64,000 nucleotides of DNA from Moraxellaceae bacterium (lineage in GTDB: Bacteria; Pseudomonadota; Gammaproteobacteria; Pseudomonadales; Moraxellaceae): NCBI GenBank assembly GCA_029267635.1, contig JAJUIK010000007.1:1-64000 (forward strand), read 5' to 3'. Shown here piece after piece: positions 28,906-37,145 of the stretch. The notes beneath the pieces are model-generated. The model was not told the DNA's origin and did not search any database. It was given only the letters and a program-made list of their open reading frames with translations. A program made the translations under genes and the position numbers. Within the stretch, counting starts at the first letter, position 1; each line of letters begins with the position of its first letter.

Positions 28906-30324
28906 TTAAACGGCCTTCAGCTGTTGCAAAATGGCTTTTAAGATTTCAATACGCGCCGTGTATTTATCATCGCTGGCAATGATATACCACGGTGCGTATG
29001 GCGTACTGGTATGTTCAAACATATCGGCAGCGGCCTGCAAATAGTCTTCCCATTTTTCACGGTTGCGCCAGTCTTCTTCGGTAATTTTAAAATGCTTGTG
29101 CGGGGTATCCTGACGTGCCTGGAAACGCGCGGCCTGCTCCTCTTTACTGATCGCCAGCCAGAATTTAATCACCACCGTCTGACTATTCACCAGATCCTGT
29201 TCAAAATGGTTAATTTCGGCATAAGAACGTTGCCATTCCACCGGTTTGGCAAACCCTTCGATGCGCTCAACCAGTACGCGGCCATACCAGGAACGGTCAA
29301 AAATCGTGATATTACGCTCGGCCTGCAATTTGGTCCAAAAACGCCATAAATACGGATGCCGACGCTCATATTTTTCCGGCGCACTGATGGTATGAATTTC
29401 GTATTCCCGCGGATCGAGTTTTTTCACCAGACGTTTGATTGCCCCACCCTTACCGGCCGCATCCATGCCTTCAAATACAATCACCACATTACGGCTATCC
29501 AGACGCAAGGCATCCGCCACCTTGCCGGTCAGGCTTTTCAATTCCGCTTTATATCTTGCAGCATCCATCTGGTCTTGAGCCGGATGCAGCAAAGCCGCTG
29601 GAATCACTGAAGCCGGCCACGCTGTCCGGGTGTTGAGCGGATGATTCGGTCGATGTTGCAGGGCTTGCAGAATGTATTGGGCAAATTGCTGGTCACGCGT
29701 CGCTTCACATTCACAATCAATCATGAACCAGTCCTGGGTAAAGCGCTGGCGCAGCTTTTGCAGGTTGTCGTACTGTTTTTTGTTACGCCAGTCGAGACCA
29801 TGCAAACGGTGAAAATGCTGCTCGGAAGCATCCATATTGTCCAGACGCTTTTGCAGGGATTTCCACGACAGATCAAACCAGACCTTAATCACATCGACAT
29901 GATTATTTTTCAGGTCCTGCTCAAATGTGCGCATATTGTCCACATAGGCATCAAACAGGGTTTCATCCAGCGGTTTGGACACATGCATCGCTGTGGCCAG
30001 CAAGTCACTGTACCAGTTGCCAAACATCACCAGAATCTGACCTTCCGCTGGAATACAGGATGCATAGGGTAACCAGAACGGCTGCTTGGCGGTAAACAGA
30101 TAAGGTGGATCTGCCTTGACTTTCAGGTAACGTGGATCGACCCAGCCGCGTAACTCTTTGACGGCTTCGCCTTTACCGGCCAGTTCAATCCCGCTGACCA
30201 GAATCACCAGGCTCTTACCATTACGTCGTCCGCGACTTTCCCTTAAGGCATATTGGGCTTCAATCAGCTGATAAGATAAAACATCTTCATCCAGAATTTC
30301 ATATTGTGGCTGTACTTCGGCCAT
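28906..30324 (-). CDS. pap: Polyphosphate:AMP phosphotransferase (two fused PPK2 domains)
   Basis: PAP uses inorganic polyphosphate to phosphorylate AMP to ADP. The 472-residue protein is a tandem of two PPK2 domains. The first carries the P-loop LVSGIELAGKGEAVKELRGW (residues ~42-61) and KVWFDLSWKSLQKRL. The second has VFEGMDAAGKGGAIKRLVKK, the lid FDRSWYGRVLVERIEGF, and VIKFWLAISKEEQ. The two-domain class II enzyme is known from Acinetobacter johnsonii and Pseudomonas. No ppk1 or ppx gene is adjacent. The GDP/CDP side activities seen in the family are possible. Confidence 0.95.
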   Translation of the reverse strand: MAEVQPQYEILDEDVLSYQLIEAQYALRESRGRRNGKSLVILVSGIELAGKGEAVKELRGWVDPRYLKVKADPPYLFTAKQPFWLPYASCIPAEGQILVMFGNWYSDLLATAMHVSKPLDETLFDAYVDNMRTFEQDLKNNHVDVIKVWFDLSWKSLQKRLDNMDASEQHFHRLHGLDWRNKKQYDNLQKLRQRFTQDWFMIDCECEATRDQQFAQYILQALQHRPNHPLNTRTAWPASVIPAALLHPAQDQMDAARYKAELKSLTGKVADALRLDSRNVVIVFEGMDAAGKGGAIKRLVKKLDPREYEIHTISAPEKYERRHPYLWRFWTKLQAERNITIFDRSWYGRVLVERIEGFAKPVEWQRSYAEINHFEQDLVNSQTVVIKFWLAISKEEQAARFQARQDTPHKHFKITEEDWRNREKWEDYLQAAADMFEHTSTPYAPWYIIASDDKYTARIEILKAILQQLKAV

Positions 30325-30534
30325 AAAGCGACTCTAATTATTTCATGTTGTTTTTTCAGTATAACCAAGCCTGTAGGGTGCGCCTATCAAGACCTGGACG
30401 ATTTATGTAGATTATTTTTTAATGGAATATTGCCTTTATTTGCTGCTTTTTTGTCATATTCTTGCGCTTGTGTCATAGCGATGTCGAACAACAGCGACTA
30501 TGATTTGCGCTATAAAAAATATTCGAGCTGCCTC

Positions 30535-31242
30535 ATGTCTAAACTTGCTGCCTTAGATGATTTGTTAAAACTGTACCATCAATTGCATTATCATCAGGAT
30601 CCGGTGCTGTTGCAGCGTTTGCGCGAGGTACAGAGCTGGCAAAAAACCCGCATGCAAGCGACTCACACGGCACTGTTCCAGCAAAAGAATAATCTGCTGA
30701 TGGCCGAATATTTCCTCAATCGCTTATACGGCGGTCCGGATTTTGATGCCTTGGCCAAACAGATTGAGCGACTGCTGCAATATGCTCACAAGGTGGAAAA
30801 AATGCTTCCCGCCAGTGCCATTCAGACCGGTACGGCTGCGGTACATCTAGCGATTTTTGCCGTACAACTCGATGAACAGGTCGCCTTGCAATTGCTGCAA
30901 GACTACGATGCCGCCTGTCCGTTGAATGATGAGATGATGCGCGTGACCTATCTGAAACTCAATCAACAACAACCGCGCTTACAACAATTACACCTGCTAG
31001 ATGAACTCGGTCTCAGCTTAGACAAATATATGCGTTCCTTTGTGGTCTATACTGCATTCAAACTGTGCAAAGGCAGTGCTTATAAACATCACTTCGATAC
31101 GCTGTATGATTTTATGCAAGAAGGCTTTTTGGCCATGAAGCCTTTAAAGTCAGCCGAACAATTTGTCAAAACTTTTACCGCGCTCGAACGCCAGATTGTG
31201 GCCAAAGTTCATGCCGGCGACCTGCAACCATTTCAGCTGTAA
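30535..31242 (+). CDS. Conserved hypothetical protein of the FFL-x-LYG type
   Basis: This 235-residue, soluble, mainly helical protein has unknown function. It shows a segment AEYFLNRLYGGPDFDALAKQ that resembles the FFLxELYGxxDF signature of a proteobacterial family of unknown role, plus a Leu-rich LQLLQDYDAACPLNDEMM stretch. I chose MSKLAALDD (30535, GAG upstream). The same frame is open from 30304 with an ATG at 30481, but those residues read like untranslated leader. It is divergent from pap and about 150 bases upstream of ubiE. Confidence 0.72.
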   Translation: MSKLAALDDLLKLYHQLHYHQDPVLLQRLREVQSWQKTRMQATHTALFQQKNNLLMAEYFLNRLYGGPDFDALAKQIERLLQYAHKVEKMLPASAIQTGTAAVHLAIFAVQLDEQVALQLLQDYDAACPLNDEMMRVTYLKLNQQQPRLQQLHLLDELGLSLDKYMRSFVVYTAFKLCKGSAYKHHFDTLYDFMQEGFLAMKPLKSAEQFVKTFTALERQIVAKVHAGDLQPFQL

Positions 31243-31395
31243 ACTTTACCAACAAGAAAAGTGTAATAATTTTAAACGCGTTTTTTCTGTATATTATTCA
31301 TGACAATTACAGCCGAACGCTGTAAAACAGCTTAGAATCTGTCATCATGCAAACACTGCCATTCTTCTTTTATTTTTGTGTTTAGGAGCGACTCT

Positions 31396-32337
31396 ATGTC
31401 TAACGAAAATCAAAAAGCCACCTCTCCAGCTGAGCAGGCCACAAGTTCAGACAAAGTCAGTCCGTTCCTCGCTTCCCCTTTACCAGAAGGTGCACCCCAA
31501 GGTCAGCAACAATCCTTACAACAGCCGACCAGCACTGCAGCCAGCAACAACGTACCAAAATACAACCTGCCACGCGGCGCCAACACCGGCAATGTCGGTG
31601 AAGTGACCCATTTTGGTTTCCAGAGTGTCCGCGCTGAAGATAAAGCACAAAAAGTGGCAGAAGTATTCCATTCCGTAGCTAGCAAATACGACATCATGAA
31701 TGACCTGATGTCGTTTGGTATTCACCGTTTATGGAAACGCTTCGCCATCAATATGTCCGGTGTACGCCGTGGCCAGCAGGTATTGGATATTGCCGGTGGT
31801 ACCGGTGACCTGGCCAAAGTGTTTAGTCGTGAAGTGGGCCCGACCGGCCATGTGGTATTATCAGACATCAACGAATCCATGCTGAATGTGGGCCGTGACC
31901 GCCTGCTGGATGCTGGTTGTACCAATGTCGATTTTGTCCTGGCCAATGCCGAAACGCTGGAACCGTTTGCCGATAACAGTTTTGATCTGGTAACTATCAG
32001 CTTTGGTCTGCGTAACGTGACCGATAAAGATGCAGCTTTGCAAGCCATGTACCGTGTGTTGAAACCAGGCGGTCGCTTACTCATTTTAGAATTCTCAAAA
32101 CCGGTGTTTGAGCCGTTCTCCAAACTGTATGACCTGTATTCATTTACCGCCCTGCCATTGATGGGCAAACTGGTCGCAGGTGATTCCGAGAGCTATAAAT
32201 ATCTGGCTGAATCGATCCGTATGCATCCAGACCAACGCACGTTAAAAGGCATGATGGAACACGCTGGCTTCCAGAACTGTGATTATCACAACCTGACCGG
32301 TGGTATTGTCGCGGTACACCGCGGTTTCAAACTGTAA
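31396..32337 (+). CDS. ubiE: Ubiquinone C-methyltransferase UbiE with N-terminal extension
   Basis: UbiE is the SAM-dependent C-methyltransferase of ubiquinone (and menaquinone) biosynthesis. From residue 71 (THFGFQSV) the protein parallels the 251-residue E. coli enzyme, with the SAM motif [15 protein letters not shown] (from about residue 129), [13 protein letters not shown] and the end [12 protein letters not shown]. Ahead of that lie about 60 extra residues rich in Gln, Ser, Pro and Ala, probably disordered. The ATG at 31396 has a TAGGAG site, so the extension appears to be translated. It is the first gene of ubiE-ubiJ-ubiB. Confidence 0.95.
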   Translation: MSNENQKATSPAEQATSSDKVSPFLASPLPEGAPQGQQQSLQQPTSTAASNNVPKYNLPRGANTGNVGEVTHFGFQSVRAEDKAQKVAEVFHSVASKYDIMNDLMSFGIHRLWKRFAINMSGVRRGQQVLDIAGGTGDLAKVFSREVGPTGHVVLSDINESMLNVGRDRLLDAGCTNVDFVLANAETLEPFADNSFDLVTISFGLRNVTDKDAALQAMYRVLKPGGRLLILEFSKPVFEPFSKLYDLYSFTALPLMGKLVAGDSESYKYLAESIRMHPDQRTLKGMMEHAGFQNCDYHNLTGGIVAVHRGFKL

Positions 32338-32349
32338 AAGGTGAATTCT

Positions 32350-33015
32350 ATGTGGTCGATTCTGGCACTTGGTGCAGTCGAACGTCTGATTCACCATGTG
32401 ATTGATCTGGATGCCATTACCCGCATCCAGCTCAATCAGCTGCAAGGCAAAATGTTGCGCGTGGTCATCGAATCACCACAACTCTCGGTCGATGTATTTT
32501 TTGATCATGACAAAGTGCGGCTGGAACCCACCGCCACCGGCCAGGCTGAAACAGCTTCGATTTTCGAACAGCGTCCTTTTGATCCGCAAAACAGTATCAC
32601 TGAAGCAACAGCCACCCTGCAGGTCAAGAACGTGGTGGAATTGCTCAAGTTATTACTGGCCGATAGCGACCAGGTCGGCAATATCCCGCTGCAAGGCGAC
32701 TATCACTTGTTGCAAGACATCCAGCACATCATGCAGCAGGCTGAACCGGATCTGGCAGCACATCTCAGCCCGTGGATTGGCCCAAGTCTGGCGCATGAAC
32801 TGGGTAAAATTCAGCGTGTTCCGCAACAATTCAAGCGTTCATTACAAAGCAAGCTCTTTTTTGCTGAGGATGCCCTCAAAGAAGACAGTGGCCTGTTTGC
32901 CGCACGCTGGCAAATGGATGACCTGCAACAGGGCACCCGACAGCTAAATCAAGATATTGATCGCCTTGAGGCAAAAATTCAGCAACTGCAGATCCAGCTT
33001 AACCCTACTCCCTAA
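32350..33015 (+). CDS. ubiJ: Ubiquinone biosynthesis accessory factor UbiJ
   Basis: UbiJ is the SCP2-domain lipid-binding factor that with UbiK scaffolds the soluble Ubi complex. The 221 residues have the SCP2 fold region (residues ~10-115). The C-terminal half is helical and ends in a coiled coil, QDIDRLEAKIQQLQIQL. The position between ubiE and ubiB is the standard proteobacterial order and supports the call more than sequence alone. ATG 32350 lies 12 bases after the ubiE stop with an AAAGGTG ribosome site. Confidence 0.9.
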   Translation: MWSILALGAVERLIHHVIDLDAITRIQLNQLQGKMLRVVIESPQLSVDVFFDHDKVRLEPTATGQAETASIFEQRPFDPQNSITEATATLQVKNVVELLKLLLADSDQVGNIPLQGDYHLLQDIQHIMQQAEPDLAAHLSPWIGPSLAHELGKIQRVPQQFKRSLQSKLFFAEDALKEDSGLFAARWQMDDLQQGTRQLNQDIDRLEAKIQQLQIQLNPTP

Positions 33016-33031
33016 CTAGGTGACTTTTTCT

Positions 33032-34651
33032 ATGATTCCGCACGTTTCACGTTTACTCGAACTTTGGCGTATCGCAGCGCATTACAGACTCGACACGTTG
33101 GTTCCTGCGGAAGAAGTCCCGGTGAAAGCACGCCCGGCACTGAGCCTGATTCGCCTGCATCCGGCCGCCTGGCACAGCCGCGAACGTAAGAATCCGCTCA
33201 AGCTGAAAGAAGCACTGGAAGAAATGGGTCCTCTCGCGATTAAACTCGGACAGTTACTTTCAACACGTCGTGACCTGATTCCACCTGAAATCCTGGCACA
33301 GCTGGTATTACTGCAAGATCGGGTCAAACCATTTGGCTCTGATGTTGCCAAAACCCGGATTCAACAATCCTTAAAAGCTGAAATCACCACGCTGTTTGCG
33401 CGATTCGATGAACAGCCACTGGCCGCTGCTTCAATTGCCCAGGTGCATACAGCTGCCCTGCACGATGGCCGCGAAGTGGTAGTGAAGGTTACCCGTCCAG
33501 ATATCCGCAAGCAGATCTTGCAGGATTTTGAAATTCTGACCTGGCTCGGGGACTGGCTGGAAAACCGCATTGAAGCTGCGCGTGCCCTGCATCTCTCCGA
33601 AATTATCCAGGACTATCGTCAGATTATCCTGAACGAACTGGATTTAACACTGGAAGCAGACAATACCCGCCGTATGCGTCATTATTTTACTGGCTCCAGC
33701 ATGATGTACGTACCAGAAATTTATATGGACAGCCCGGATGTGATGGTCGCGGAACGCATTACCGGTGTACCAATTTCCGATACCGAAACATTTGACCGTT
33801 TAGGGATGGACCGTGCCCAACTGGCTGAAAAAGGCCTGACCATTTTCTTTACCCAGGTATTCCGCGATAACTTTTTCCATGCCGACATGCATCCGGGAAA
33901 TGTGTTTGTAGAAACCATTAACCCAGAGAATCCGCGTTTTATCGCGCTCGACTGCGCCATCATGGGCGAGTTATCCAAGCAGGATCAGATGACCGTCGCT
34001 CGCATGCTACTGGCGGTGATGAACAGTAATTTCATGCAGCTGATCCAGATTGTGCATCAGGCCGGCTGGATTCCACCCGGAACCGATCAGGATGCCTTGG
34101 CGCGTGAAATGCGTCGTACCGTTGGCCCAATGGTGTCCAAACCGATGGATCAGCTGGATTTCGCGGGTATCTTGCTACAGGTGATGGATATCGCACGCCG
34201 CTTCCATCTGGAAATTCCACCCCAGCTGATGTTGCTGCTTAAAACCTTGGTGCATGTCGAGGGTTTGGGGACAGATCTTTATCCGCAACTGGATATCTGG
34301 AAACTGGCAAAGCCGATCCTGACGGACTGGATCAAGGCCAATATGAACCCGGTCAAAAACGTGAAGGAAATTGGTCAGCAGATTCCGGATCTGTTGCTCG
34401 GCGCACATGACTTGCCAACCTTACTGATCGACAGCTTGAATGGCCTGAAAAATCAATCCGCCTGGCACGACAAACAACTCCGTGAATTGCAAAGTCTGCG
34501 TTTGCAAATGCAGCATCAGCAACGTCGCAACTGGATTTTTGGCAGCCTGCTGATGATCCTGTTAACCATTGCAATCATTGCGCCTTGGTATGTTTCTACA
34601 GTCCTGATTGTTGTGGCGAGTCTATTGTCTTTATGGCGGATAGCGAAATAA
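33032..34651 (+). CDS. ubiB: UbiB atypical kinase/ATPase for ubiquinone biosynthesis
   Basis: UbiB is a membrane-anchored ADCK/ABC1-type atypical kinase whose ATPase activity supports ubiquinone synthesis. The 539-residue product shows the family KLGQLLSTRRDLIPPEI segment (KxGQ), the Ala-rich AAASIAQVHTA loop, VVVKVTRPD, HADMHPGNVFVE (catalytic loop) and ALDCAIMGEL (metal-binding DxA). Two C-terminal transmembrane helices end the protein (FGSLLMILLTIAIIAPWY and the following hydrophobic segment). The ATG at 33032 has TAGGTG upstream. It is third gene of the operon. Confidence 0.96.
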   Translation: MIPHVSRLLELWRIAAHYRLDTLVPAEEVPVKARPALSLIRLHPAAWHSRERKNPLKLKEALEEMGPLAIKLGQLLSTRRDLIPPEILAQLVLLQDRVKPFGSDVAKTRIQQSLKAEITTLFARFDEQPLAAASIAQVHTAALHDGREVVVKVTRPDIRKQILQDFEILTWLGDWLENRIEAARALHLSEIIQDYRQIILNELDLTLEADNTRRMRHYFTGSSMMYVPEIYMDSPDVMVAERITGVPISDTETFDRLGMDRAQLAEKGLTIFFTQVFRDNFFHADMHPGNVFVETINPENPRFIALDCAIMGELSKQDQMTVARMLLAVMNSNFMQLIQIVHQAGWIPPGTDQDALAREMRRTVGPMVSKPMDQLDFAGILLQVMDIARRFHLEIPPQLMLLLKTLVHVEGLGTDLYPQLDIWKLAKPILTDWIKANMNPVKNVKEIGQQIPDLLLGAHDLPTLLIDSLNGLKNQSAWHDKQLRELQSLRLQMQHQQRRNWIFGSLLMILLTIAIIAPWYVSTVLIVVASLLSLWRIAK

Positions 34652-34776
34652 AAGTTCAGGCTAATCTCATCCACAGAGGATGACTTACACTGAAGACCTT
34701 GCTGTTTTGCGGTGTCATGTTCGAGTTAAAATTGCATAGTTTTTAAAATTTCACCTCCTTTTCCGCTCACTTTGCC

Positions 34777-34814
34777 GTACACTATCAAGCTGTTTTTATA
34801 GTGTACTTTTTCTT
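34777..34814 (+). terminator. Terminator-like hairpin just upstream of hisIE
   Basis: GTACACTAT (34777-34785) pairs perfectly with ATAGTGTAC (34798-34806) across a 12-nt loop, followed by TTTTTCTTTT. It ends about 15 bases before the hisIE ATG. It may be the ubiB terminator, or an attenuator-like leader element for hisIE. Confidence 0.6.
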
Positions 34815-34828
34815 TTGGTGAACCCCAC

Positions 34829-35617
34829 ATGAACAATTTGCAATGGCTCGATGAAGTGAAATTTAACGAACAAGGTCTGATCCCTGCCATTGCTCAGCAT
34901 CATCAAACTGGCCGTATTCTGATGGTGGCGTGGATGAACCGTGAGTCTCTGGCACTTACTGCCGAGAAGAAACAGGCAGTGTATTTTTCCCGTTCACGTC
35001 AAAAACTTTGGCATAAAGGTGAAGAATCTGGCCACTTTCAGACCGTACATGAGATCCGCCTCGACTGTGATGCCGACGTGATCACCTTACAAGTCGAACA
35101 GCACGGTGGTATTGCTTGCCATACAGGGCGTGAATCCTGTTTCTATCGCAAACTCACCGAAAATGGCTGGGAAATTGTCGATGCCCAGATCAAAGACCCG
35201 AACCAGATTTATGGCGAAACGGCCAAATCCAGCAACCCACATACACAGGCCATGTCAGCCTCGAATGCACAGTCAGAACAGGTTGAAGTCTTGTCTTATC
35301 TAGGTGAAATGATGCAGCAGCGTAAAGCCGCTGATCCAGATAGCTCCTATGTGGCCAAGCTGTATCACAAGGGTCTGAACAAAATCCTGGAAAAAGTCGG
35401 CGAAGAAAGCATCGAAGCGATTATTGCTGCCAAAGATTTAGCTGTCGAAGCCAATCAAGACAACAAAAATGACCTGATCTATGAAACTGCCGATTTGTGG
35501 TTCCATACCATTGTGATGTTGGGACATTTTGATCTCGATCCGCAACTGGTTCTCAATGAACTGGCACGCCGCCAAGGTTTATCCGGTCTGGTGGAAAAAG
35601 CCAACCGTAGCCATTAA
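34829..35617 (+). CDS. hisI: Bifunctional phosphoribosyl-AMP cyclohydrolase / phosphoribosyl-ATP pyrophosphatase
   Basis: HisIE catalyses the second and third steps of histidine synthesis. The N-terminal HisI domain (residues ~1-115) has [28 protein letters not shown], and the zinc/metal residues in RLDCDAD and HTGRESCFY. The C-terminal HisE domain (~150-255) has [21 protein letters not shown] and [15 protein letters not shown] 35-residue polar linker joins them. No other his gene is adjacent. Its TAA shares a base with the ATG of the downstream helicase (TAATG), so the two are translationally coupled. Confidence 0.96.
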   Translation: MNNLQWLDEVKFNEQGLIPAIAQHHQTGRILMVAWMNRESLALTAEKKQAVYFSRSRQKLWHKGEESGHFQTVHEIRLDCDADVITLQVEQHGGIACHTGRESCFYRKLTENGWEIVDAQIKDPNQIYGETAKSSNPHTQAMSASNAQSEQVEVLSYLGEMMQQRKAADPDSSYVAKLYHKGLNKILEKVGEESIEAIIAAKDLAVEANQDNKNDLIYETADLWFHTIVMLGHFDLDPQLVLNELARRQGLSGLVEKANRSH

Positions 35618-37128
35618 TGACCTCAGTGCCGAATCAGGAAAAACCCAAAGCTACCTATGAGCAAGCGATTGCCATCGATAACGCACGTCTGGGCCAATCC
35701 TTTAAAGTCATTGCCTATGCCGGCACGGGTAAAACTACCACCCTGCAAATGATCAGCGATGCCATGCCTGAACGGCGTGGCATGTACCTGGCTTTTAACA
35801 AGGCGATTGCCAATGAAGCCCAGCAAAAATTCCACCGTAATGTAAATTGCCGCACCTTCCACTCACTGGCTTTTCGTAGCGTGCCACGTGGCGTGACCGA
35901 TAAATTACGCCTGCCACGTTTAAGCCCCAGTTTCCTTGCCAAAGAATATCGGCTAGAACCGATTACCTTACGGCGCCTCATGGGTGGGCGTTATGAAAAA
36001 TATGTATTGATGCCCAGCCGTCTGGCCAGTCTGGTTGCCAATGCGGTGAGTTTCTTCTGTTCGACCAGCTCGCAATATCCAGCACCCCGTCATATTCAAG
36101 CTCCCAGCTGGTTACACCCGGATGATTTAACCCTCTTGCAGCAACATCTCTATCCCGCCGTAGAACGACGCTGGCTAGAGTCGATTGACCCGAACCATCA
36201 GGCCGGCATTGGCCATGATATTTATCTAAAACTTTGGGCACTCTCAGAGCCGAATATCCCGGCTGATTATGTGCTGTTTGATGAAGCGCAAGATGCCGAT
36301 CCGCTCATGTTAGGCATTTTGTTACGGCAAAAACAGACCCAAGTCATCTATGTCGGTGATGCGCATCAGCAGATTTACGCCTGGCGCGGGGCAATTAACG
36401 CCATGCAGCAACTGCCTTTGCCAGAATCCCGCCTCACCACGTCCTTCCGTTTTGGCGATGCGATTGCGGAGGTGGCGAATGCCCTGCTCGGCGGTCTGAA
36501 TGAAACCGTGCCCTTATTGGGCAATCCACAGCTCAAGTCCAGCGTGGTCAATAAGCCACATACCAAAATGCGTGATGCGATCCTGTGCCGCACCAATGCA
36601 CGCGCCATGGAACTGTTGCTTTCCGGACTGGTCAATGGCGATAAAGTCAGCCTGCAGGCCGATCATGTCAAACTGGATCGATTTGTTGATGCGGCCAGCC
36701 TGCTGAAACAGGGCAAACGTGTCACCGATGTCCCGGAACTGGCCTGGTTTAATTCCTGGCATGACGTGCATGAATACTGTGAAACCAATGAAGGCAGTGA
36801 CATCAAACCCTTAGTCAAATTGGTCGATGATCATGGCACAGCCCCACTCAAAAAAGCCCTGGCCAAAATCACGCCAATTGAACAGGCGGATTACGTCATT
36901 TCTACAGCACACAAGGCCAAAGGATTAGAATGGAACCGGGTTCATCTGGAAGATGATTATCAATTCAAGCTCAATGGCCTCGACCATAAAATTAGCGATG
37001 AAGAACTGCGCTTACTTTACGTGGCGTGCACACGTGCTAAAGTAAGCTTAAATATCCATCATATTTATGACTTGATTCAACAGCTCAGAGTAAAAGCCTC
37101 ACCCAGCCTGCGCAAATCGGTAGGCTAA
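35617..37128 (+). CDS. UvrD-like SF1 helicase of the FBH1 type
   Basis: The 503 residues form a compact SF1A DNA helicase. Motif I is AYAGTGKTTTL (residues 34-44), Ia AFNKAIANEA with CRTFHSLAF, motif II DEAQD (222-226), motif III YVGDAHQQIYAWRGA, and IV TTSFRFGDAIA. Motif V is STAHKAKGLEW and motif VI LLYVACTRAK. It lacks the long 1B/2B insertions of UvrD/Rep and resembles bacterial homologues of FBH1; no F-box is present. It starts within the hisIE stop codon and is followed 17 bases later by an ATPase gene. Biological role is unknown. Confidence 0.88.
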   Translation: MTSVPNQEKPKATYEQAIAIDNARLGQSFKVIAYAGTGKTTTLQMISDAMPERRGMYLAFNKAIANEAQQKFHRNVNCRTFHSLAFRSVPRGVTDKLRLPRLSPSFLAKEYRLEPITLRRLMGGRYEKYVLMPSRLASLVANAVSFFCSTSSQYPAPRHIQAPSWLHPDDLTLLQQHLYPAVERRWLESIDPNHQAGIGHDIYLKLWALSEPNIPADYVLFDEAQDADPLMLGILLRQKQTQVIYVGDAHQQIYAWRGAINAMQQLPLPESRLTTSFRFGDAIAEVANALLGGLNETVPLLGNPQLKSSVVNKPHTKMRDAILCRTNARAMELLLSGLVNGDKVSLQADHVKLDRFVDAASLLKQGKRVTDVPELAWFNSWHDVHEYCETNEGSDIKPLVKLVDDHGTAPLKKALAKITPIEQADYVISTAHKAKGLEWNRVHLEDDYQFKLNGLDHKISDEELRLLYVACTRAKVSLNIHHIYDLIQQLRVKASPSLRKSVG

Positions 37129-37145
37129 ACTTTTGCAGGTGGTCC

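Noticed and set aside
30304..30534. 77-codon upstream extension of the hypothetical gene starting at 30535
   Set aside because: Overlaps the start of pap on the other strand and reads like leader sequence with Cys-rich chance residues; no supported start.
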